Shown here: positions 37,083-47,879 of the stretch, piece after piece
Layout of the letters: each line of letters begins with the position of its first letter
Numbering within the stretch: the stretch's first letter is position 1
From: Sisyra terminalis
Taxonomy: Eukaryota; Arthropoda; Insecta; Neuroptera; Sisyridae
Direction: 5' to 3'
Assembly: GCA_958496175.1 (NCBI GenBank)
Contig: OY292278.1
Span: forward strand, 27,528,001-27,592,000
DNA length: 64,000 nucleotides
Position numbers and translations under genes: made by a program
The notes under the pieces: generated by a model
Told to the model about the DNA's origin: nothing
Seen by the model: the letters and a program-made list of their open reading frames with translations, nothing else
The model's database searches: none

Positions 37083-37729
37083 GAACTACTCCAAATGAGC
37101 AAATCGATGTACTCAATTACTAAAATATAACATTTTGTTAAACAAATATAAATTATCAATAAAAATCGATACATAATAAATGAAAATCTGATAATATCCT
37201 ATATTCTGATACTTTAGCTCCAAACTTGATATGAGTTTACGAGTTTTTATTTCATTTATTTTCGAATAATATAAATAACTAGCTAATACCTGCAACTTCG
37301 TCAGCGTAATATAATAACACGTCAAGATTGTTATTGATTAGTTTTACTGACTTTTGAGAAATAAATAAAACATTTATAATTTAAATTAAATTTTTTTGGG
37401 AAAAATAAGACTCGTACCTTAAAAATGATCTCTAGCGTCCTGAAAATTTTACGTAAGAGCATTTTTTAATATCTTTTATACCATTGATTAAACAAAGAGA
37501 GACAATATTTGCCGAAATAATCATAATATAACTTATTATAATTAAAAAAAATTTATACAAACTTTTCACTTTTCTTGCCACCAAAATTGAAAAAAATAAA
37601 TTCCCTATCCCGAATAGAAAGCAAAAGAAGATAACACAACAATTTACTTATCGTTAACGTATTAAAAATAAATATAAAAGAACGCGTTTTGTTATAAAAA
37701 GTGTACATCGAGACCTGAAATCAACTGTA

Positions 37730-38498
37730 TGTTTATTTGTGAAGAATGTCGAAAAATGCGCCAAATTTTCCGACTACCTTGAAACCGTACTAAACGTAAA
37801 TCCTCTTACCGCTGAAATCAGAATCTTCAACAAGGTTCGAGCTCCAAAAAATCAAATACTTTTAGTCACCCTACCTGAAGTAAAAATAAGGATAAAAATC
37901 TGAAAATCAAAAAATCCCCCGGTCCGAACCAAATAATTGATGCTTTGTTGAAAAACTGTCCAAAGTTACTAGTTTCCTAATTTCAATATTTAATCGTTGT
38001 CTCTCAATTGGATTGAGAAGCTTGGAAGAGAGCACACATAATCATTATTCTAAAGCCCTGAAAACCTAAAAATCAAATAACGAGCTATCGACCAATAAGT
38101 TTGCTAAGCATACTGTCTAAGCTTTTCGAACGATTGGTTAAAGTTCGTCTGCATACCTGGATCCTCCCAAACTTTCAGTTTGCCTTTCGGTCTAATTATT
38201 CAACAACACGCCAAGCTGGTAGAACCAACTAAACATGGTTTTGAAGAGAAAAAAATTTCTATAATGATATCCTTTGATGCAGTTCAGGCATTCGATCGAG
38301 TCGGGCACCAGGGTCTCATAGAAAAACTATACAAATACAAACCCCCTGAATATCTTACAAATATTCTAGTTTCGCTCTTCAAAGATCGCTAATTCCAAAG
38401 AAAAATTGATGACAATGGACCATCTATGAAACAAATAACAAATGGTTTTTCCCAGGGATCCGTACTTCGCCCCACCTTGTTCAATTTGTATGTAGCTG
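37730..38498 (+). pseudogene. Jockey-type reverse transcriptase, 5' part, interrupted
   Basis: With several stops and frameshifts the translation shows landmarks of the Jockey clade: KCAKFSDYLETVLNVNPL, SYRPISLLSILSKLFERLVK, FQFAFR, FDAVQAFDRVGH (RT motif around the first catalytic Asp) and GFSQGSVLRPTLFNLYVA. The frame continues after a 2.1-kb insertion at 40584. A piece of the same clade is at 30.3 kb, on the other strand. Confidence 0.85.
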
Positions 38499-40583
38499 GG
38501 TGACTTTCACCAAATTCCGAAATTAGGTAAAAAAAATTTACAAAAAAATATATTTAAAAATTTGATTTTCTTTGCCAATTTTGTAGTATTGTTGTAACTA
38601 GATTTTATCAATATAGTGGCCCCCAGGAAAAACTTATTTTAGACGAATTATAAAGATAGTTAATGATTTTCAAAGTGAGGGAATAGTTTTTACAGGCCAT
38701 ACAGGCCTATACATAGACCATACATTAATGTCGAAAAAAAAGAATGTCGCTTTTAAATCAAAAGTCATTCAATTGCTATTTATCAGCTTATAAATTATTT
38801 CAAACTGGTACTAAAGATGTTTTATGATTAGAGTAATTTATCACCTTAGTAAAAAATACAAAATATTTTTTATTCCGAAATCTATATTGAAATGGTAGGG
38901 CAAAAAACCGAAAGAATATAAATTGGGTATTATATGCTCATCGAGTTTCACAGGATAGTAACGCAAAGTTGATACTAAAATTATTTTCAATGTTTATCTC
39001 AGTGCATTAGAAGTTTATTAATGCCAAATTAGTTTCTTTAAGTTCAAATTCGATAATTTTCATTTCTTCAACTGGTATCAATGAAATATGACAAAACTTA
39101 AACAATAAAAAGTTACGGGGAAAAATGGTGCCAAATGTATGTCAAAAAGTCGAAGAACTGTCAAATAATCCCAATCAATCTTAATCGATCGGCTAAATAC
39201 CCAAAAGCCTCCAAAAACTGTTATCAGATAAAATTCTATGCTGCAACACGGTAATTTAAGACCCCTCTGCAGAAGAAAAGCCTTAAAAAATACTAATTAA
39301 TTAAGGGAGAGGTATATTGCCGTACCCGCTATAACCATTCAACGTTTTTTCATCGAATTTAAATTTATTTCAATCGTTATTTACTAAATGGAAAAAAAAT
39401 TGAAAACTTAAGTGATGTTCAAAATTTTTTTTTTTTATATTGTCCTTAGTCATCCTTAGTAATCAATTGATTTTTACTAATATGACATTAAAAATTTGCA
39501 CAATAGATGTCAAAACGTTGATACTATCGAGACTGATTATATCATTATTTTAAAATCAATAGCTGTAACAAAATTTTGTGTTTTAATTGTACAGTGAAAA
39601 AACGACAATACTTTCCGGTACCCCTATTATAATACTACTCAGTAAAGTGTTATTTTTTTTCTTGCCCTGTCGAAATGAACTACTTGTATTTCTGCATTGT
39701 ACTTACAACAATAATTTTCACTAAAGTCGTATGAATGACAATCTTTTATCTTTAAATAGAAAACACCGGTGAATTTTAGGATTAAATAAGCAAAAAAATT
39801 AAAAAAAATCAATTTTGACTAGTTTAAATGCCATTAACTCATATATCGTCACTCCTTCGTTTCAATTTAAAATGAGGGAATGACGAATTGAACTATAACT
39901 TAAAAAATTTTGGTACATAAACTTTAAATCTTTTATTACATCTTGGTATATCTTTTGTTATAAGTATCTGAATTTTTGTGTAAATACGCCTGACAACCTA
40001 CTTTACTGTGTAATTATTATAAAGATAGTAGGTAAATATCTCTATTTTTTTTCAGTGGAAGGGAATGACAACGGAAAATGTAATTTTGAAATAATTTTCA
40101 TATTTTTTTCTGGACAGATACTCGAACACGTGTAAGATTACTTAAATATGTGGTATAATTATTAGTATTGCTAACTATCAAAAATCGATGATAGCCTTCA
40201 TGAATGATTACTGATATCATATGTTCATGTATCGACTGTTAGTTAAGGTGTGGGGTAATGATTTCTTTCATGAGACACACATAAATATATTTGAAAACGT
40301 GTTCCTTACGTTTTATTTCAAACTCAAAAAATTTTTGAAGATCTATTGTGTTTTTAATCGATTAGTCATATTCGCAAACAATTGTTTAACAATTTTTTGA
40401 TTTTGGTCAAAAATGTATTAATCTCAAGTTTGGGATAGTGAGGGAATGATTTTTAGGGTACTACTTATTTATTATTTTGTAGAAATATTCACATGGTTCA
40501 AAAATTAGTCCAAGTAACGTTCTTTTCAGGGAAGAAAAATTATCATGAAAGGACAGGAATATTTCATGAGAATTACTCAGCTG
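38499..40583. mobile_element. Unclassified 2.1-kb insertion within the Jockey copy
   Basis: The RT frame breaks after TATGTAGCTG (ending 38498) and resumes after AGCTG at 40579-40583, so AGCTG is a 5-bp direct repeat on both sides of the insertion. The interior has no long open frame, and several GGGAATGA-type motifs recur (38686, 39875, 40063, 40442). The two ends show only weak inverted similarity (GGTGACTTTCACC.AAATTCC against GAGTAATTCTCATGAAATATTCC). I cannot name the superfamily. Confidence 0.55.
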
Positions 40584-40850
40584 ATTTTCGAAACAACATA
40601 AGCTGCCAAATAGTCATGTATGCAGACGACACAGCGATCATTATGTCATTTTGTCAGCATCATTTTGACAAAATCCCAGTTTGTCGCTAGCCATCCGAAA
40701 TGCACAAATGTCTTAAATAAGATAGCTAAATAGTACAGAACAAAGAATAAAGCTAAATGCTTCAAAAGTATTGCGAAGATCTTTACCTGAATTATGTGCT
40801 CCAGTTATACTGCTGCGAAATCTCAATCCGTCAAAGTTATACAATGAAAA
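40584..40850 (+). pseudogene. Jockey-type reverse transcriptase, continuation with YADD
   Basis: Joined to the fragment ending at 38498 the frame reads NLYVADFRNNISCQIVMYAD and then DTAII, i.e. the YADD catalytic box of reverse transcriptase. It is followed by a decayed stretch with QRIKLNASK, the usual W.IKLN.SK region. The remaining 3' part is replaced by the foldback array. Confidence 0.8.
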
Positions 40851-42110
40851 ATGACTACGGAATATTTTGGGTTTTTTTTTTGTCGTTTAAGAGTTCTGGG
40901 GAAAAAATGTCGCTGGCATATTTTCCATGAAACCCTATTCACCGTATGTAGTGCTAACTTAACGTTTTGAACTTTTCTATAAATATTAAAATTTCCTAAT
41001 TTTCTTTGCGCTATTAATTGGTGTTTTTTTGCTGTTTGAGACTTCCGCAAGAGAAATTTTCATAGATTGCATATTTTCCCGGATATAGCCATTTGAAGAA
41101 AAAGCTCAATTTGAGTGATTCTCCAAATGTTGAAATTTGTTTTTTTTTTGCGTCATTAATCGTTGTTTTTTGTCGTTCGAGGCTTCCGAAAGAAAAATCC
41201 TCATAGCTAGCATATTTTCCCAGAAAACCCCATTTAAAGAAAAAGCTCTACTTTGACATTTCCCAAATATAGAATTTTCCAAAAGATTTTTGCGCTATTA
41301 ACTGGTGTTTTTTTTCGTTTGTGAATTCTGAAAGAATTATTTGCATAACATGCATGTTTACCCGGATATAGCTATTTGAAGAAAAACACTTTATTTTAAT
41401 AATTTTCCAAACATTGAAAATTCGTTTTTTTTTCTTCATTAGTTGATCTTTATTGTCGTTCGAGATTTCCGAAGGAAAAATGTAATAGTTTACATGTTTT
41501 TCGGGCAAACACTATATAAAGAAAAAGCTCTATTTATTAACACATATATCTTATATAGAAGCTTTTTTCTTCAAATACGGGAAAATATGCCAGCTATGAA
41601 AATTATTCTTTCGAAACTTTTGAACGACAAAAAACAACAAATAATAACGCAAACAAAATTTCGAATTTTCAATGTTTGGAAAATTACTAAAATCGAGATT
41701 TTTTCTTCAAATAGCCGGGAAAGTATGCATGTTATGAAAATTTTTCCATCAGAATTCACAAACGAAAAAAAAGCACCAGTTAATAGTGTCAAAATATTTT
41801 GAAAATTCAATATTTGGGAAATGTCAAAGTAGAGCTTTTTCTTTAAATTGCTTTTTCGGGGAAAATATGCTAGCTATGAGGATTTTTCTTTCGGAAGTCT
41901 CGAACGACAAAAAATCACCAATTAATGGTGCAAAAAAAAATCAAAATTTCAATAATTGGAAAATCACCCAATTTGAGCTTTTTCTTCAAATGGCTATAAC
42001 TGGGAAAATGTGCATTGTGCATGCTATGAAAATTTTTCTTTTGGAACTCTTGAACGCCAAAAAACACCAAAACATTTCGTAGGTATTTTGTCCAAATTTC
42101 AAAAGAGTAG
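40845..42110. mobile_element. Foldback element: inverted arrays of a ~140-bp repeat
   Basis: Five direct repeats of about 140-152 bp (landmark GCATATTTTCCCGGATATAG, near 40917, 41069, 41209, 41350 and 41492) are followed by four copies in the opposite orientation (landmarks near 41575, 41710, 41850 and 41990). The turning point is about 41548. Units differ from each other by 20-30%, so the array is old. Tandem-repeat arms facing each other are the hallmark of Foldback-type elements. One further unit lies in each palindrome arm (49205-49372, 51683-51850). The frames seen here on both strands are by-products of the repeat. Confidence 0.75.
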
Positions 42111-42517
42111 TGCTAACTTGATGGACGTTGAAATTTCACGTTTTTCTTTGATAATTTTATTTTTGTTTCCCAAGTACGTATATATACGGGGCTACCTGTT
42201 TAGCTGAGAGGAAAATATCGAATTCTTTATAAAAAGATCGAATTCTTTCTCTGGGTAAACTATATACTCAACATTAGCACATGTGTCGAATCATGAAGAA
42301 ATAGTCAAAATGGGTCAATGCTTATTATTTGTTGTGAGAGTAGAAAATTGTAAGCCATTTTTCATATTGGACACATTCTTTTTATTTATTGAACATATTA
42401 CAACTTCAAAGTGAAACATTGAGATTTAGATTTCAAATTTTAGATTTTAAGATTCATTGAACTCTATACCTATATCTAAAAATTTATAAATATATATTTT
42501 TAAAGACATAAAGGCAT
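42111..42517. other. 3' flank of gene D
   Basis: AT-rich, with a duplicated TCGAATTCTTT at about 42217 and 42238. No independent gene. Confidence 0.4.
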
Positions 42518-43497
42518 TCAAAATTTTGAATCATCCATATTTTCTTTGATCCACTGAACTTGGCTTGTGATTCTAACGAAAATATTTGGGTCTTCTCCAA
42601 TGCATTTATTTGCCGTCTGTGATAAAATTCCATAAAGAGTACCATTAAACATTAGCGGGGATCCGATATCGTCCTAAAATATCCAAATACATTTAAATGC
42701 TATCTTTCATAATTTTAAGCCTGAAAATGTTAAGCATAGAATTGATACTCACTATACATGGACCCATTTCATATTTGTAATGTGTTGTACAAAATTCGTA
42801 TGGTTTTAGATTATTCCAAGAATACTTGCATTCATTGTCAGACATAGTAAGCAGTTCTAAATATTGTAATTGAGTTGCATCAATTCTTGAGTCAGACTAA
42901 AATAGCATTGACGTAGTTTACATAAATTACTTTAAAAAAAAGAGCAAAATTTTACGTTAGTTGAGCCCCAACTAGTTATGTCCATAACAGTGTCTGCAGG
43001 TGGATCGTTCTGAGGAAGATTAATAGCACCCTCGTCAAGTAATTCTATGGGGCGTTTAACTTTGGCGATTGCTAAGTTACTGTCGTCGTTATAAATTACT
43101 TTAACAAGACTATATTCGTTTTCTTCTGATCTATTTCCCAAATATAAATCACCACAAAAAATCTTAACTGCATCCAAATAACTGGCACTAGAAAATAGTT
43201 CTTTAATCAAATAGAAATTGTGTGTGTTATAGTTTAATCGCTTTACTTGACACAAGTATAGTGTGTTAATACAGTATATCTATCAAGGATTACTGCTCCA
43301 CAATTAACAGGTTGTTGGGAAGATAGGTCCAATATTGCAGCTGCGTACGGAAATTGATTGGGATTAGCGTTTGTTCCCCCCACAATGGCCTCAGATAAAT
43401 CTATAACGGGAAAAATTAGCATGAATGTGAAAAAAAAAACTTTAAAATTACCTGTAGACCAAGCAAATAGCATAAACAATGAAATAAATCGAATCAT
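42518..43497 (-). CDS. Secreted trypsin-fold pseudoprotease, gene D
   Basis: Five exons on the minus strand: 43452-43497, 43247-43400, 42956-43187, 42753-42896 and 42518-42673, with GT..AG borders and the same intron positions and phases as gene A. The predicted 243-residue protein starts with a hydrophobic signal MIRFISLFMLFAWST and continues DLSEA then IVGGTNANPNQFPYAAAI. The triad is lost: CGAVILDRYTVLTHYTC (His replaced by Thr), SNLAIAKV (Asp replaced by Asn) and DDIGSPL (Ser replaced by Ile). It is clearly diverged from A and B yet carries the same Ser-to-Ile change, so inactivation preceded the duplications. No stop or frameshift interrupts it. A TATAAAT-like box lies at 43580-43586, about 33 bp before a TCAGC initiator-like site. 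Confidence 0.85.
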
Positions 43498-43841
43498 TTT
43501 TTAAACAGATTACTAAAAAATCGATCAAGTGTACAATGATACAAAAATTGGCTGATTAGTGGGACTATTTAAATGCGAAATTTATACTCTTTATATTTTT
43601 TTTTTATCTATTAATAATTTTTTTATCTTAAAATTGAAAGATTTATTTTAATCAATCAATAAAATTATCACAAAATTATTACTGTCAAGTCCCTGTTTCC
43701 GACCAATTTGTTGATTATTACTTATTACTCATGTTTGCAAATGTTATCTTTGTGGCCAAAAAATACGATTAAGTACTTTTTAGATTTTACTCATCTAAAA
43801 TATGTTGGATAAATTGGAAATAAAAAAAAATATCTATATCT
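43498..43841. other. 5' flank of gene D
   Basis: AT-rich; holds the likely promoter on the minus strand (TATAAAT-like at 43580-43586). No other feature. Confidence 0.4.
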
Positions 43842-44345
43842 ACTAATATATAAAATTCTTACGTCTGTCTGTACATTTTAATTTTGAACCCAATTTTAGG
43901 GTAAATATTTGTTTCAGGAGACTCTTATTCCAAATTTAAAATTTTTAAAAGTTTTGTCTGTGTGTCTTCTTATAACTAAAGAACGGAACAACCGAGTTAA
44001 ATGAAATTTGGTTTTGAGTTACATACAACAAAATTACCCACTTACAATAGGCTATTTATCATTCCTTCAAAACAATAAGGGAAGGTATTCCCTACGTAAA
44101 AACTGAGGAATAAAAAAAATTACTTTAGACAGGCGAGTTATATATCGTTGGAAAGGTATTTAAAAGTAAGAAAATAACTTGTATTAATATTTTTATCTGA
44201 ACAAATAACTAGCACAGTTCAATCAATTTAAAGTACAAAAAATCGTTTCTTTGAAGTATAAACATTTTTATATACAAACAAACATAAGTTTTATAACCAT
44301 GTTAATGTTAATAGCGCATTGGTTTACATATCTGCCACTTTACGG
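43842..44345 (+). mobile_element. Helitron-like repeat (tentative), copy 1
   Basis: Begins TCTACTAATATATAAAATTC, a start I associate with insect Helitron/Helentron-type non-autonomous elements. It continues with CGTCTGTCTGTACATTT, ATTTTAGGGTAAATATT and a 'cgttggaaaggtatt' block. It is about 80% alike to 61647-62150 in the same order. The 3' hairpin and CTRR end were not verified, so the class is inference. Confidence 0.5.
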
Positions 44346-44716
44346 AAACGAAAAAATGTTTTTTTTTTTTGAAAATTTCTACCCTAAAAGAGTGAAAAGG
44401 GGTGACTAGGTTTGTATGAGATAATATACTTAATCAACAATCGTAACTTTAAATTTAATAATCAAAGTGCTGTTATCGAAACATGTTCCGATATACGCTG
44501 CGAGCACTGATCAGTGTTTTTACTGGGGAGCGATTCGTTCTGTTATAGACTGACAGTATACTGTTGCAGTATCCTAGGGAAATAATATATGGCATCACAA
44601 ATCGTCACCATTTTTCTACTGTGAGCACTGGCGTTTTCGAGGTAAAGTGCTTTAGTCACGTGGTTAAAAGTGTCTAGAAATTTAACGCTTTATACAATTT
44701 ATAATTATTATTTTTA
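44346..44716. other. Spacer between Helitron-like repeat and pogo remnants
   Basis: No gene recognised. Somewhat GC-richer around 44500-44600 but without structure I can name. Confidence 0.35.
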
Positions 44717-45063
44717 CAGTCGAACTTGGATAAGTGAGAGTTGATGGGGCCAACATTTTATTCTCACTTATGAAGGTTTTCATTTAACCAGGTTTCTCAC
44801 TTACGGAGGTGTTGTAATAGAAATTAAGGTATTGTATATTATAATATAATCAAAACCATTTATTTATTATTATGATTAATGTCAAAATAATCAGAAATTT
44901 TCTTTTGAATTTCCTGTTTGCCACGCTGAACATATTTTTCCAATTCGCATCGAGACTTCATGTTTTCTTTGAATTTTATTATTTTATGGTATAAAATGAT
45001 GATTCTGGAACACCGAACTCAGCGAGAATTTCATCTCGGGTTTTTCCACCTTCAAATGAATTA
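44717..45063 (-). pseudogene. Pogo/Tigger-like element remnant left of the palindrome
   Basis: Starts with the terminal repeat CAGTCGAACTTGGATAAGTG preceded by TA. Towards the right, on the minus strand, it contains a transposase piece: NSFEGGKTRDEILAEFGVPE and SSFYTIK, then, after a frameshift, KENMKSRCELEKYVQRGKQE. The first part is the psq-type helix-turn-helix of the CENP-B/pogo family. The palindrome boundary follows immediately. Confidence 0.75.
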
Positions 45064-45408
45064 CAGTCGAACTTGGATAAGTGACACCTGGGTAAGTGAA
45101 AAAACTGGATAAATGAGAATAATTATCGAGTCCCTTTGCTTTTACTCTCAAAAACTTCCATAAGTGAGAAATGAAAACCTCTGCAAGTGAGAGTTATTTT
45201 TGACGTCAAAACCTCTATACTTGAGAGTACTATTCACGCTATACTTCTATAAGTATCATCATATAAGAATCATCATTTTATACCATAAAATAATAAAATT
45301 CAATGAAAACATTAAGTCTTAACTGTGTATACAATATATATAATATATTGCAGTCCAATTTATTAACATAAACTTGAACAGAAGTTCAAACAAATATATT
45401 CGTAACGT

Positions 45409-45458
45409 ATTGCCCAGATACGTATTTCGATTACCAAGCAATCTTCATCAGTGGTCAT
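45409..45458 (-). ncRNA. Hammerhead-ribozyme-like core, left palindrome arm
   Basis: Exact mirror of the motif described at 55597-55646, transcribed leftwards here. It lies inside a Penelope-like fragment (about 45330-45590) that interrupts the pogo coding remnant. Confidence 0.55.
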
Positions 45459-45589
45459 TAAGTAGTTTGGATCACTCCGTAACTGCTTTGTGATGATTCA
45501 CAAAATAATCACGGATTGACCTCAATTTATATGTCGTTCCTTTCTCTTTTTGCGATGTGGTTATGGAGGAGAGTGTGTTCCCAAATTTA

Positions 45590-45727
45590 TTATTTTATGG
45601 TATAAAATGATGATTCTGGAACACCGAACTCAGCGAGAATTTCAGCTCGGGTTTTTCCACCCTCAAATGAATTAATTATTTGAAGCTTTTCACTCAGAGA
45701 AAATGCTTTGAGTTTGCGTTTCGGCAT
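45590..45727 (-). pseudogene. Pogo-like transposase N-terminus, left arm
   Basis: Mirror copy of 55328-55465; only the 45-residue helix-turn-helix part is present. Confidence 0.75.
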
Positions 45728-46039
45728 TTTGATTACACTCTGGGTGAATGACACTGAGCAACTGTTGTACGACTAACGAATATTGTACAAACAATTTGCT
45801 ACATAAATGATTAATGATTAGTAAACTATGCAGAAGTGTGTTAATAAGATTTGGAAAATGTAAAGAATAGGTAAAAGAAAGAAAAAAATTGTGCTCGAGT
45901 CTCACTTATAGAAGTATAGCGTGAATAGTACTCTCAAGTATAGAGGTTTTAACGTCAAAAATAACTCTCACTTGCAGAGGTTTTCATTTCTCACTTATGG
46001 AAGTTTTTGAGAGTAAAAGCAAAGGGACTCGATAACACT

Positions 46040-47010
46040 GGCACACAAAAAAAAAAGTGGTCTGTACTTTTGACCGGACCTACATAAATCTACGTATTTT
46101 GACCCCCTGAACACGAATCCGGGGTCGGTTTGACCCGTACACCCTCAAAAATTAGAGAAAACTTTAAAAAACCGAAAAAAATGGTTACGGCAGTTTTGGT
46201 GACATAAAATTTTTTTTGAACTAAACCGAGCATGATTTTTAAGTTTTTCGATCCGCTGAATACAAATTCGAAGTTTATGTAGACCATAAGCCGTTTTTAT
46301 TGTAAGAAAATTGCCTGCTTTGCGAGCCTGCTTTTTCACTCTGACCAGACGCCGACACTGGGGTTCCGAATCCCTGCATCGTAAAACACTTTTCGCTTGT
46401 GCCTGCCATGACGGCATATACGCCTTTAACCTAGGGACTCTGCTAGACGGTTCTGTTGCCCGCCGTCACCACGTGGAGGTGTCCTGGTTACAGACACAAG
46501 CGTCCAAACAAGAATTAAAAAATGCTTAAAAGCTACTCTTGTATAACTAACTAGCCCTGTACATAAGTCATTGAAAGACAGACGGGTTCGATATAAGCAA
46601 ATGACGAATTGAAATGAAAGCAATTGGCCCATTTGTAATTTTCAGAGATTTTTTGCGAGGAATTTCAATTTCTTTAAAGATTTTGGCCAAATAATCTTCA
46701 AAATCATATTCCAGAAATAGAATAATATGCAAAATATGCAAAAAAGTAGAGATTTAAAAGTTTATTTTCATCATATAATCTCGAATTTTAGAACAATAGC
46801 CGCAATTTTTAAAATTTTTAAGGGTTTTTTGGAATTTTCTTACAATAAAAACGGCTTATGGTCTACATAAACTTCGAATTTGTATTCAGCGGATCGAAAA
46901 ACATGAAAATCATGCTCGGTTTGGTTCAAAAAAATTTTTATGTTACCAAAACTGCCGATTTTAACCATTTTAACCATTTTTTTCGGTTTTTTAAAGTTTT
47001 CTCGAATTTT
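46040..47010. mobile_element. Nested foldback element with a GC-rich island, left arm
   Basis: 46145-46305 and 46835-46995 are inverted repeats containing TTTAAAAAACCGAAAAAAAT and CGAAGTTTATGTAGACCATA. They enclose a strikingly GC-rich 200-bp block (46310-46515) and an AT-rich part. An outer end reading CACTGGCACACAAAAAA is seen at 46038. The GC-rich block includes GGTTCCGAATCC, faintly B-box-like, but no tRNA or 5S fold is apparent. Its mirror is at 54045-55015. Confidence 0.6.
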
Positions 47011-47019
47011 TGAGCACAT

Positions 47020-47320
47020 TTTTTTTCTTTCTTTTACCTATTCTCTACATTTTCCAAATCTTATTAACACACTTCTGCATAGTTTACTAATCATTAATCA
47101 TTTATGTAGCAAATTGTTTGTACAAAACTTGGCAAATATTTTCCACTCTTTCCGACCCAGCAAACTCTCCAAATTAACAAAAATTGAACATTGAACACGG
47201 TTTTCACGCATACGTTTTCATCGTTAGTTCACTGGGTCGGAAAGAGTGGAAAATATTTGCCAAGTTTTCAAAAACACGTAATCTTTGATTTATCTTAGAT
47301 TTTTCATATTTTCCCACCAA
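47020..47320. repeat. Short inverted repeats around ACTCTTTCCGACCCAGC
   Basis: 47143-47170 and 47228-47262 are inverted copies of a block containing CACTCTTTCCGACCCAG and CTTGGCAAATATTTTCC. A third copy is at 49605-49640. Mirrors lie in the right arm. Origin unknown. Confidence 0.5.
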
Positions 47321-47322
47321 CA

Positions 47323-47420
47323 GAATATTCTCGAAACGCCAAGACAACAGGAGAGCATTCTAGAACGTTGAGTTGCGGGTATATAAGGGGCACAGTTCGA
47401 GCAAACAGGACAGTTCAGTA
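47323..47420 (+). promoter_or_regulatory. Heat-shock-type promoter, left palindrome arm (module 3)
   Basis: A perfect heat-shock element GAATATTCTCGAA lies at 47323-47335 and a second, GAGCATTCTAGAA, at 47353-47365 (one mismatch). TATATAAGG is at 47380-47388 and an initiator-like TTCAGTATC near 47414, about 35 bp downstream. The leader-like sequence to 47880 matches 35225-35477, interrupted by a MITE at 47480. The promoter points toward the palindrome centre. Confidence 0.65.
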
Positions 47421-47479
47421 TCGAAGTTTAGTTTTGAATTTCCGTTACAACAAAGCCATTGTTATTTTATTATGGTTTC

Positions 47480-47704
47480 GGCTCAAGTGTACTTTAGCAC
47501 ACCCACAATCCGGCAACGTTACATTTTTGACTTTGTTTTTAATATAATTCGCGATATTTTTGTTAATTCAATTCTAATATGGTATAATTCTCTCTTTTGT
47601 GGCTAAATTTTCATTATGGACCGATTTAATCGCGAATTAAACTAAAAACAAAGTCGAAAATGCAACGTTGCCAAATTGTGGGTGTGCGAAAGTACACTTG
47701 AGCC
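47480..47704. mobile_element. 225-bp GGCTCAAG MITE, left arm
   Basis: Ends GGCTCAAGTGTACTTT and its complement, with about 60-bp terminal repeats. Flanks are ATGGTTTC (47472-47479) and GTGGTTTC (47705-47712). The uninterrupted sequence at 35320 reads GTGGTTTC once, which proves the insertion and an 8-bp duplication (one base later mutated). Mirror at 53351-53575. Confidence 0.9.
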
Positions 47705-47879
47705 GTGGTTTCAATTATAAGTGATTATTGTCATTTGAGTGATTGTTTTGACAAATGTAATAATAAAAGTGAGTGTTAAGTATGAAAGTGATTATTTATT
47801 TCCAAAGAAATTAAAGAACTAATAACGCGAACTCAATACAGTTTTGAGACGTCATGTTACAATATTCAACTGAAGAATT

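Larger units (their letters stand above)
35725..37595. repeat. Inverted segmental duplication, arm 1 (contains gene A)
   Basis: Pairs with 58820-60690 in reverse complement. From 35879 to 37325 the two arms are colinear without a net indel (paired coordinates add to 96411) and differ at only a few bases. Outside that core, similarity falls off over 100-250 bp. The centre of this inverted pair (48205) differs from that of the large palindrome (50527), so the two structures arose separately. Confidence 0.85.

Noticed and set aside
40493..40690. Functional reverse transcriptase from the YADD frame
   Set aside because: The element is interrupted, frameshifted and truncated by the foldback array.
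41248..42207. Several overlapping open frames as protein genes
   Set aside because: They arise from the 140-bp repeat unit being open on both strands; the peptides simply repeat with the array.
46145..46529. GC-rich frames (about 90 and 72 codons) as genes
   Set aside because: Both strands are open over the same GC-rich island, no similarity is recognised, and they extend into transposon inverted repeats.
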